Shown: positions 1 through 11,300 of the stretch, piece by piece
How the letters are laid out: every line of letters begins with the position of its first letter
Numbering within the stretch: position 1 is the stretch's first letter
NCBI GenBank assembly: GCA_914767715.1
Contig: OU612065.1
Location: forward strand, 15,130,001-15,190,000
Reading direction: 5' to 3'
DNA length: 60,000 bases
Origin: Membranipora membranacea
Taxonomy: Eukaryota > Bryozoa > Gymnolaemata > Cheilostomatida > Membraniporidae
Notes under the pieces: model-generated
What the model was told of the DNA's origin: nothing
Seen by the model: only the letters and a program-made list of their open reading frames with translations
Database searches by the model: none
Program-made: the position numbers and the translations under genes

Positions 1-634
1 AAAGTAACGCAGCTCTACATAATAAATAAGTGTAGCAGCCAAACTTCCGAGTTCAGCTGGTGAGTGCCTGTCGAGTGATAAGTTCAAGGGTGATATTTTA
101 GTGTATTCTCATTTATTCAATGCATAAGTAGAGGTTGTGGTACCAGAGTAGAGTAAGATTTCAATTTCATAAAATCCCATCTTTCAAAGCTGAGCAAAAT
201 TTGGTGCAGATGATTTATATTGAGAGAGTTGCACAGAACCCGAAAGTGTCCTTTACCAAATAAATCAGTTACCGACAAACAATTTGATTTGCTATTTGAT
301 CACAATTTGTATCTCTCTATTTTGAAAATCAGGATTTTCACCAGCGGTAGATGCATATAAACACTTTGTTTATTTAACAGAATGGCCACTATAAATATAT
401 ATATTTTATTATTACATATAATATACGTAATTAACCTCAATAGTGTGCTGCAAGCTGTAACCAATTTTCTATTTAAGGTTTTGTTTTACAAAATCTAATT
501 TAGTTTAAATCCCAGAGAATCAAGCTTTTACTTGCCCATCACAGCCATTAATTGACCGAATTTTGAAACGGTTTGTGTGGATTCCTGAATCATTAAGATG
601 GGGAAACTGTCGAGCCATAGCATACCAAGGAAAA

Positions 635-880
635 GGAGGTAACTCAGTTGGTTAGGGCACCTGTCCTCTAACGCGCAAGCGTTGGATTGGAGGTCTCGGG
701 TTTGAATCCCGCTGCGGTCTACTGACTACTGGGCTCAATTGATGCCCCAGGTGGGCTCCGACCTGCCTGCAAACTGAAAGCAACTTCGCATCGAATATGG
801 CGGCCACGCCCTTTAGACACCTGTATTTCCTAGTCTTCGGATAGAGACAAACTTGCGATTTTAACCCACTTCAACCCACC
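635..880 (+). mobile_element. tRNA-derived SINE in LOX-A intron
   Basis: A tRNA-like head starts at about 635 with an A-box (TAACTCAGTTGG, about 640-651) and a B-box (GGTTTGAATCC, 699-709). A non-tRNA tail follows to about 880. Head and body match the inverted copy at 10395-10606, and the last 65 or so bases match an inverted fragment at 14751-14818. A tRNA gene is ruled out because the 3' part does not fold as an acceptor stem and the family is dispersed. Confidence 0.85.
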
Positions 881-1557
881 AATTATTGGATTTCTGAAAT
901 AGTAATCATCATGATACTTGTCCAAGTGATGCATAATAATTACAGTCAGGATATATCCTTACTCTGTGATAATTATTTATGCTAGGACAGAAGATGTAGG
1001 CCTAATATACTCTACGTCATTTGCTATATGTCGAGCAATCACCTCTATATTTGTTTTGCGTTATGCTGCATAATGTTTATACAGTAACTAAATGATAGTA
1101 AATCTTAAACATCCAAAACGATTACTAAAATTTGGCTACCACAGCTACTATTGGTCATGGGCTTTCGATCAGTTTGCTATGAACCAAGAAGGGGGAAGGG
1201 TTGCATTAGTACGTTTAGTTTACATATGTATCAATTGACCATAGGAAGAAAAAATGACGTTGTGCATAAATAAGAACAGTTTCAATGGCTTTGTTTTAAA
1301 AATGAAAGAACAGCCTTTAGATAAGACATTTGCTGTCATTAATTGTAGGAAGAGGATCTGAGTTTTCTATCCACAAATCAAGAGAATCTGAGTTGGGAAT
1401 TATTTATAATTGAGTGATTATATGATAAATTCAAAGAAGAATTCACAGTTGCTTCGGCTCGGCGTATAACAACTAGCAACACCAACTATTCTCTTCTGAT
1501 AGCGATAAAGCGTTTTCCGTAAAATGTTGTTACACTGACTAAACCTTTATTATACAG

Positions 1558-4500
1558 TGGGACTTGAAAAAACTCAGACTGCAAATGTTGGCGAAATCAG
1601 TTTACGCAACACTTACTACCCAAAAATTTCAGGAGCTGAGTGACTTTGATCAGCTGTACGATGGTCACTTCTTCCCTGTACCAGAGGTAATCCTAAGTTC
1701 TTATAAACTCAATGTTCTCGTGTATGGGTGATGTCACATGCTAGGTTAGGAGGTGGTGGTAAAAGTTATCTCCTTGCCAAAAAGTTTTTTTAATAATTAT
1801 TTTCATAGCACCTTGTTACCTCGAGTTGTTATCATGGCGTTATTTATGGCTGTTATGAGGTTACCGTTACATGTATTCTAGGGCCACATTGATTGGAAAT
1901 GTGATATGAGCTTTGGAAACCAAAGGTTAAATGGATGCAACCCTACTAACATCAAGTTGTGCCAGAAGATACCTGAAAAGTAAGTTTCGCTGTTCTACAA
2001 CTCACACAACTCACTCATATGATCACCACACTGTGTATTTGTTTTGAGTTGTGTGAAAAAAACAGAAGGCGAGTAGGCCTATGTTCCAGTATTTGTCAAT
2101 GCCTTTTATATTTCATTTATTCTTTGCCCTAGCCCATAAAGCTCCATTGCCTCTGATTTTATTTCATTGTGTATCCTATGATCTGACAGTGTAGTTTATA
2201 TTCAGGTTTGCTGTGACAGAGGAGATGATCAAGCCTTTCCTGGAGGGAAGCAACTTGAAGGATCTGTTGGAGAGCAAGAAAGTTTACCTTATTGATTTGA
2301 CCTACCTGGTGGATATGGAATTTAATCATTGCAGGAAGGTGAGTTAGAAGTAAACATGTCATTTCTACTATTTTTGTGACTGATGCATGCATTCATATAA
2401 ATCCTGATGGTAATTTAATTGCATGCAAACAACAAAAAATGGCAACTGGAATTGCCTTTTACATTCTGTAAACTACTTGAAGTTTTCTGGTTCTAGCTGT
2501 GCGGACCATACGGACTGTTTTACTCCAACAAAGCAGGGATGCTTATGCCGCTGGCAATACAACTTATGCCAGAGCCTGCTGAGGACAACCCGGTGAGTAT
2601 AAACTGCCTTTATTATTCAAGACTTCCTCTGACCATTTATGACAAGCGCCATGACAAGCATTACTTTGATGTCTCCGAAAACTCACAAGAGAAAAACAGT
2701 GAGCACAACCTGTAAATTGAAGTAGAATCTAAATCAGCAGAATTTGGGGCATTTCATTGTCAAACACTCCTTTTTTATTTCAAAGGGTTATTTGATAATG
2801 CAAAGCAACACAATCTCACTTAAATCCGTTGAGCCGTGAACTAGCATAACTAATATGCGCACTGCCCATGTGCTAATGCTTGTCCTGCAACTTTTAACAA
2901 AAATGCTGACAATTGTTAGGTGTTTTTACCATCTGATCCTGAGAACACATGGTTGTTGGCTAAGATGTGGTTCAATCTTTCTGATGCATCTGAACATCAA
3001 TCTGTTACACATATAGGTAAGTGGCGGACTTATATTTGCTAAGTGAAATTAAGATCTGCATTGAAATACTGGAATTAAGCCTTTTTTCAATCAGCACTGG
3101 ACTATGACATGTATGGGAATTATTCGGAAGTTTGTCCTTTCGGATTAGGCTTACTCACACGGTCTTGATTTCTAACCTCATCATAGATTTATCCTGCACA
3201 TTTTTCAAGATAATATGTGTAATACTTTTTACAGAGAAGTTTCATGGTTTTTTTCATATAATTACAGGCTTAACTCATATTGCTATGGAATCAGTGGCTG
3301 TTTGTACGCATCGTCAACTCTCAGCATCGCATCCGATGTTCAAGTTATTGGCACCCCATCTCCTTTACCTGATCGCTATAAACACGTAAGTTTTTTTAAT
3401 GCATTTTATTGAAATGAACATATTTATTTAAATGAACATTTTTCAATATAAGTGAAACAAATTAACAAAAAAATACCGTCAATAAATTTAAAGAAAATTA
3501 AATTGTATGTGTATGACAGTGATACATTGAGGTAGTTTGTTTATACGAAAATTTCCAGAGGTGTATTCTGGCAAAGGAAACGAATCTCAAAGAGGAAACA
3601 TGTGATAAAGGTGATTGTATTTTGCTGTGAACAAAATTTTGGGTTTCTACGGACTAATGAGAAACCCCGCAAGTTGGTGAGGTAACGATCTGAGGAAGCA
3701 CCATTAAATTCAATCATACCCTGCTACTCTGTGCCGATGACTGTGACAAGGATAATGTAGTTTAGTTAAGTGACATCATATGTCTTAACATGCTGAAAAT
3801 AAAAGTGTCAAGTTGTGTTTGTTTACCTGCATCAAATGGCTATTTGGGTAAACAAATTTTGCAAGCCCTCTCAATCAATTAGCCCATTTTTATCACTTGT
3901 AGGAAAGCTATAAGTTACATCCTTGCACCAGGAGGATGGGCTGATAAGACCATGACTATTGGGAGGTCTGGCTTGTTTGACATTATGAGACATGGTTGGG
4001 CAAACTGGGATGTTGTGGAGCGAGGTAACATAGTTAATGATCTCCGTAAGAGAGGAGTTGATGACATTGAGGCCTTGCCAAACTACCACTACCGAGATGA
4101 TGCTCTTCTTCTGAGGGAAGCGATCCTCAAATATGTAGCCAATATTGTCACTGCATTTTATGGTAAGTGAAAACTGCGTTTGGGGACACTTTATTGTGTC
4201 AAAAACTGGACTGGGATTAGAATCATGGAGACTGCTTATGAATTATACGGCTGGTTGTGAAACCCAACCTACAGGAGATGACGCCATTGAAGATCAAAAC
4301 ATACTAAAAGTTGTGACCTCACATAACAAGAGGAGACGACTTATCACTAATAAATCGTATTTCTGTGTATTCGAGTTTTCTTGAATCACAATTACAGAAC
4401 AACTGCTGACTCATATCAGCTATATGAATGCAATTTTACGCTGATATCAAAGCAGAACCACTTCATATCCTTCTTCCTTCATTGTTTCTCACCAGAGTTA

Positions 4501-6800
4501 GGTGTCAACAGCACAATTGCCCAAACACAGCCAAAAGAATTATTTTCTTAGGCCTAGCTATAAAGTGTATGCATTCATACAATAGGCACCATCATTTTTT
4601 CTTAGAAGGTTGACACTTTGAATTTGTTCCTGCTGTCAAATTTGCAGCATTGAGAGCAATATGTGGAATATTCATTGTGAGAATTTTGACAACATTCAGA
4701 AAAAGTCGAAATGAGATTTGTGATTATATCCTAAGTAAAATTTTGACTCTGGCCTCAGTTTAATTTCGTAGTTTTCTTGATACCACCATGATGAGAGCTG
4801 TCCTATGGTCTATAAAACAGCATGTGAATCCTGTGTTTTGTGTGTTATACTTGAATTTCGATATGTGAATTGCGATACGTGAATTTCGATACGTGAATTT
4901 TGATACGTGAATTTCGATACGTGAATTTTGATACGTGAATTTTGATACGTGAATTTTGATACCTGAATTTTATACCTGAATTTTAATACCAATCTGCAAA
5001 CACAACCCTCCATATTTTCCATATGATTGTGATGTTTGTCACCTTAGACTTGACACCATTCCTATTTGTAACAGATACTGAGGAGAAGCTCACTGCTGAC
5101 TATGAGCTCCAAGCCTGGGTAGAGGAACTAGCAGAAGCTGGCCACAAGGTGCTCTTTTATTATTTCATCAGCATCTTTATCCAAGGGAGTTGGTACAAGT
5201 AGAAATGATTTTAAATGTAATTAGTTACTGCAGCTAAGACAGTCAAGGTTTTCTCTGCTTTGCAAAATCCTTTCAGAACGTCTTGTAGACTTGTTCTTTT
5301 CTAAGCGGTGCTATGAAATAATTAAACTTGGTTGAGCAAAGATATTGATGTCCTGCAATTTTTTTTAGGGCTTACCTACACCAGTGAAATCCACTGAAAG
5401 CCTGACTGAGATACTCACAATATTCATATTCACCGCTAGTGTCAGCCACGCAGCTGTCAACTTTAATCAGTATAACGAAGCTGCATTTCCACCAAACTAC
5501 CCAGTAATGCTGAATGGAGAGCGACCGAAAAATAAGGTAGACATGCTCTGTCATTAATGGCTTGTAGTCTTTGGACTACTTAGGAGAGTTCATTAACCTT
5601 GTATAAAATTATCCATATATTTCTTTCTCAATCTAGGGGCAAGAATTTTCTAAATGGCGGTCTTCCTATATAGAAAAAGCTTCTTTAAGCAAATCATTTC
5701 AACTAAGCGATTGCGTTCCCCAAATGACTCGATGTCGATCTCGACTCGATTTAGAATGAGAGCTCTAGCAGGTTTAGCTCATTTAGCATTGAGTGACCTG
5801 ATAGTGATTTTGGCAATGTTTTATTGAAAGACCCTCCCCCCCCCCCTCCCCGTTCCTAATTCATTCTTTATAAGTAGAAACGGTAATTTGAGATGATCGA
5901 CAAATTTTTCATTTATCCTGACAGTATTTCAAGATTTTGCTTCCTTCAATGATATGACTCGGAAAAGTAAGACAAGCCCTTCACCTAGATCGAAATAATA
6001 TCATTCTATAAACCAGCAATGGCTTCAGATCGCAGCATGAACTGATGCAATCGTGTTACCGCCATATCTATGGTTATCGCTCAATATCATATGATTCATA
6101 GTTGCTTGTTTTGCAGAATCCTATCACAACTCATCAGATTGTGAAAGCTTTACCGGACAGGAAACATACACTGAGCATAATGTGTATTTCAAAACTTCTC
6201 AGTCAAAGACATACAAATGAGCTATCAAACTTTGAAGTGCAGTATGCATATGACCCAGTGTCCCTGACAGCGTTAGAGCAGTAAGTCTAGATGAACTTTT
6301 ATCTTTTGATGAATGATAGTGTTCTGTTAACTAGTTCCTCAGTCTAAGTGGGTAGTCAGTTCCTGGGATGCTGGAAAGTAACATTTCACATCAAATGTAG
6401 AATACAGGCACTATAATTTCCCATTCAACTCTAAAATCCTAACCAAACTCTCTTGTTGCAAATATATCGACTTTCAGAGCTCAAATGTGATGTGTGTTTA
6501 TACGATATCAACTGGCATATACTCGCTATATGCTCTATCCGTCCGTCCAGACCTGTCTTGTCTCACGTCTGGTATTCTTTGTGATAATACTTGTAAAAAA
6601 GTGCAAAATACCATTCCTTTCATCACTACTGTGTGGTATTTCTTTTACAAAAAGCATCAGTGCTTCTGTAATCTCTTGTTCATAGATTTAAAACAGACCT
6701 AGAAAAGGTGTCACAGACCATCGATGAAAGAAATTCGAAACGTGTCAAGAAGTATCTCTATTTGAATCCCAGAGAAGTACCAAACTCAATCAGCATATAA
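1558..6800 (+). CDS. LOX-A: lipoxygenase, 5'-partial (PLAT exons off the left edge)
   Basis: Animal-type lipoxygenase that would add O2 to polyunsaturated fatty acids at a non-haem iron. Visible exons: 1558-1686, 1882-1979, 2206-2338, 2497-2592, 2920-3016, 3268-3385, 3903-4162, 5075-5148, 5369-5536, 6117-6280, 6686-6800, giving 483 residues and a TAA stop. All splice sites are GT-AG and phases match LOX-B exon for exon. Iron ligands are present: His178 and His183 (EHQSVTH), His362 and Asn366 (HAAVN), and the C-terminal Ile (NSISI). Bases 1-1557 are an intron: base 1 aligns with LOX-B about 30 bases past its third-exon donor, so the PLAT exons lie just off the window. The stereochemistry-determining position reads Ala (NTKA), as in S-lipoxygenases. 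Bases 1655-2179 are almost identical to LOX-B, introns included. Family certain; substrate and regiospecificity unknown. Confidence 0.93.
4847..4985. repeat. 14-bp minisatellite in LOX-A intron
   Basis: About ten tandem copies of a 14-base unit, ATACGTGAATTTYG, with the outer copies more diverged. It sits in the intron between exons 3903-4162 and 5075-5148. The equivalent LOX-B intron has only two or three degenerate traces near 15130-15180, so the array grew in LOX-A or shrank in LOX-B. Confidence 0.9.
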
Positions 6801-8337
6801 CAAGATGGCTAATCAAAATCTAAGCAATGAGCTGCCTCTCCTTCCACTTAAGTCCATTGCACTCGGCCTGGAAATCTGTTATTCAACTGATAATGCATAT
6901 ATTCATGTAATATCAGTTTTTGCATTGAGTTCAGTGTCACCTGTCTGGGGCAAAGAAAGGAACGAAAGGAAAGCTAATGACCTTTGCCCAACTAACCATG
7001 AGGAGCTAACTCATAAATATGCAAACAATTGCAATCTAAAATATCCATTTCTTACAAAATGTTAATTTTGTTATTGTATGTCATATTCAGAATAACTGAG
7101 AAAGTCAATGTCTTTTTTTCATTGTTTTTTCATTAATTGGTAATACATTAATATCCATCTTTTCTTTAAAATTAATAAACAGTGTTCTGAATAAAGTTTG
7201 GTATATGGGTATCTATCATCTATCTCTTCTATTCTATATAATATATCAAATAATTGCTTTATGTCGTAGGAAGGAAATACAATTTTCCCAGCATTATTCT
7301 CAGCAGATTCCATTCCGCTGTTATAATATTATAGACTGCCGATCAAAATTTACTCAGCCTACACATGTGCTGTACGGTCATTTAAAAATAACCTGTGCAT
7401 GCGCCTATGGAACAGAAAAAAAGTCAAAGCTTAAAGTGGTGAAGATTAGAGCTAAAACAGCAGAAGACAACTACCGATACTATACTGAGAAATACAAGGC
7501 CACCAACCAAACCAAAAGAACCAAAACCCGTGGCTGCGTGAACAAGGCTATAATGATCCATAGGCACCAAGTGGCAAAACTTCTATAATATAAGTAAGCT
7601 TGAGGGTTGTTCTTTCTTCGACAAAAAGAAGACAACTAATAATTATTCAACTCTTAAAAATCACTTTTTCGAGAATAAGTTTGTGTTCTTTTTTTTCACC
7701 GACAACTTATGACTTTATCAATCCTGGAATTTAGGAGAATTTCTATAAAAAAACAGTCCTTGCTCAGCAAATAGTAATTCTTGTCATAACCCACATTTTG
7801 TGATCCGCCTCAACCGACTCAACACCCTCCAAATTATGAAATTTGCCAGGTATTTTGATCATCACAAGCATTTAACACCATATGACGAGGAAAGCGAACA
7901 AAACTAAGTGGAAGTCATAATCTTATAGCTAATACATAATTTATTATGTAGAGAAAATAATATGTTTGGGATCACGTCGCAGCAAATGGATGAGCAACAC
8001 ACTGTCAATAGGAAGGCTGTAATTAATAGTACACATATAGATATTTTAACCAATCATGCCATGTTGGCTAAAGAACATTGTCAGTGATTTAAAGTTAAAA
8101 TAAGATGGGTGTGTCTTATTTGTAGTGGCGCAATACCTACCGAGTCTCACAACTACCCCTCAGTCACTGTCAATTAAAGCCTAGCATGAAGCGATGCTAT
8201 AAGACTTAAACTGACTGAGCTGCTGTTACTTGTTAGTTGAGGTGTATTCTCAGTAGCGATCAGTTAAGGTATCAAAACATTTGCCAGATTCCCACTAAGT
8301 TATCCTGTCAAGCAGTAAAACCCCAAAATTTTCTACA
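6801..8337. other. Intergenic, LOX-A to LOX-B
   Basis: This holds the 3' flank of LOX-A, with an AATAAA-type signal near 7173 and another near 7190, and the upstream region of LOX-B. A 127-codon open frame at 7205-7588 has no recognisable similarity and lies in low-complexity AT-rich DNA. No gene is supported here. Confidence 0.6.
8106..8121 (+). promoter_or_regulatory. Motif shared by LOX-B and LOX-D upstream regions
   Basis: The 16-mer TGGGTGTGTCTTATTT lies about 230 bases before the LOX-B ATG. The same 16-mer lies about 145 bases before the LOX-D ATG, although the rest of the two flanks looks unrelated. Its complement contains CACACCC, the CACCC-box type bound by KLF/Sp-family factors. 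A regulatory role is inferred. Confidence 0.4.
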
Positions 8338-11300
8338 ATGACCGACTCTGTGACACACATAATCAAGGTGACCACCGGGGACAAAAGAGGGGCTGGTACA
8401 GATGGAAATGTAAGTAGATTAATATTTCAATGAAATTTATCTCAATTTCACATAAATTAATTTTATTTTACCATTCTTCCAAAAATGGCCAAGATATAAT
8501 GGTTAGGTCAAAATGAGAAACAATGAGAAAAATCACAAATTTTGACGTATGGTTTATCATATAGTATAGATTACAGCTTCGCAAGATCGATATTGTTTAC
8601 AAACCCAACATCTTCCCAAACTGGTGTACATTTTAAAATTCTCCAAAATAATTCACCGACATTAATAACAATATATTTACAGATTTTCATCAGTATGGCG
8701 GGCGATGATGGTGAATGGTGCAACGAGCATGGCCTGCATAAATTTTGGAGAAATAATTTTGAGAAGAGACACACAGACATCTTCAAGGTAAAGCGCCCAG
8801 ATCTGGGAGAGGTTAAGGAAATCTGTGTTTGGCGAGGTGGAATGTGTCCGCTAGATAAATGGTGAGTCTGAACTATCAATATGCACGTAGACACTTTATG
8901 ATCCCGTTAATCCTTACAACAAATAAATCTTAATTACATTTCTCTTAAGGTATCTTGAGAAGGTTACAGTGGAAACATTATCAACCAATTATATCACAGT
9001 ATTCCCTGTGCTGCGATGGATCCGGACACACGAAAAACTGATGCTGTATGAGTTTGACTCTTCACTGCCTATGTTTGAGAAAAATCCTAGTCAACGTGCT
9101 GCTGAACTTGAGAAAAGGCGCAAAGACTATGAGCTGGCAGAACACATTCCTGGAGGACCAAAACAGGTCAAACATATGCCAGAGGATGAACGCTTCAGTT
9201 CTGATTATTTGGTATGTGTAAACAAATAGAACCCAAAGTTAACAAAGTAACCTGGCCTTACATAACAAATAAGTGTGGCAGCCAAACTTCAGTGTTCAGC
9301 TGTTGAGTGCCTGAGTGCATTCTTATAATTTCAACGCATAGATAGTGACCCTGGTAGTGGAAGTTGGGTATGATTTTGTTTTCAAAAAATGGGTTTACTT
9401 TTTGAGTTTGGCGACGTTATTAGTCAACCCTTCAATAAGAGCTGAGCAAATTTGGGTGCATAATATGATTTATATTGAGAGAGTAGCACAGAGCCAGAAA
9501 GAGGAGCAAAGTCATTGACCAAATCATGGACAAATCAATTTGATTTGCTATTTTATCACAAATTTGACTTTCTGTATTTTGAGAATCAGGATTTTCACTA
9601 GCATAAGCATATAATCACTATGTTCATTTAACAAAATGGACACTATATTCATATATATTACGTGTAGTGTATACCTATTTAACCTCAATAGTGTGCTGCA
9701 GGGTGTAACCAATTTTCTCTTCAGAGTTTTGTTTTACAAAATCCATTTTTGTAAACACCAGTTTGAGTACCAAAGAATCAGCTCTTGCTTGCCCAGCACA
9801 CATCACCCATTGACCGAATTTTGGGACTTGTTGTGTGAGATTCCTGAATCATTAAGATGGAGAAACTGTCAAGTCATAACATACTAATTATAGTATGTAG
9901 GAAAAAGTAATCATCATGATACTTTTGTTATCCCAGTAATGCATTATAATTACTAGCGCTAGGCTGAATATGTAGGCCAAACGACGCTCTACGTCATTTG
10001 TTATATGGCGAGCAATCTCCTCTATATTTGTATTGCATTTTGCTGCATAATGTTTGTAACTATAAATCATCCAAATTCATAACCATCCAAAAGATTACTA
10101 AAATTTGGTTTCTACTGCACATGGCTTTGGATAAAAACCAAAAAGGAAGGGTCATATTTGTACTTATAAAACCTTATTTGACCTTTGGTAGCAAAAAATG
10201 ACATTGTTGTGAATGAGCACATTTTCAACGAGACTTTGTCTCATAAATGAGAGAACAGCGTATAAATATGCATCTGCTGTCGTTAATTGCTCAGCAACAT
10301 GGAAAGTTTTAAATATAAGAATGGTTCGGTGGCAGCCTATGCAAAAAGTGGCTAGATGTTGGTTAAAAAAAAATTGGTTAAAATCCCAATGGTTGGTCAC
10401 TCACCACATCGTGGCGGCGAAATAGTGTGCCTTAAGGGCGAGGCTGCAATGACTGCGCCAATTTGCTCTCAGTTTGTAGGCAGGTCGGAGCACACCTGGG
10501 GGTCCAACAACTCCCAGTAGTCAGTGGACTGCAGTGGGATTCGAAACCACGACTTTCAACACTTGCATGATGAAAGTCCGGCGCTCTAACCACTGAGCCA
10601 CCTCCTACTCCTATGCAACTTAATTTACAAAAGTTGTGTTTGACAGTTGTTTCTGGTAGAGTTTCTCATGCTGATGGCAATGGGAATATTCTACCTTACA
10701 TAATTTGCACAATAAGCTGCTAATTGCAAAAAAAAACCCTGCCAACAAAAGTGAACGTGATCAAAAATGAATTAGATGTTGTACAAGTTTTCTGGGTCTG
10801 CTACAAAGATTTAAAAACAGTATAGATAGGACATTGCGCTTCAGTAACTTTGCGTTATGTCCCCACCCGTATCATATGTTTTTAAATCTATGGTCTGCTA
10901 TCATAAATAGCCGCGTAACAGCCTAAAATGGTTGCAATACCCCCTTATATCATCCGTATATAACCATAAAAAAATCTATATTTTCAATTTTGCTACCTTT
11001 TTTGAAAACTGGCTTTGGATGTTCGTAATGATCGTATTTTTTATGGTGGCTTTGTGAAGAGGATCTGAGTTGTCTGTCCACAAAACAATATCATATGACT
11101 TGTGAATTATTATTCTCTTCTAATAGCGGTAAAAATCACAGTTTTCCGCAAAACGTTGTTACGTCTGTTGAACAGACTAAGTCTTCATATTGCAGTTGGA
11201 CTTGAACAAACTCAAACTGCAAATGTTGGCGAAATCAGTTTACGCAACACTGACTACCCACAAATTTCAGGAGCTGAGTGACTTTGATCAGTTGTACGAT

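Noticed and set aside
635-720. Possible tRNA gene
   Set aside because: Internal promoter boxes fit, but the acceptor stem does not close and the sequence is repeated with a tail, so it is a SINE.
4810-5022. Minus-strand open frame with a repeating protein sequence
   Set aside because: It is the translation of the 14-bp minisatellite, not a gene.
7205-7588. 127-codon open frame between LOX-A and LOX-B
   Set aside because: No domain, no homology I can see, AT-driven composition and no splice or start context.
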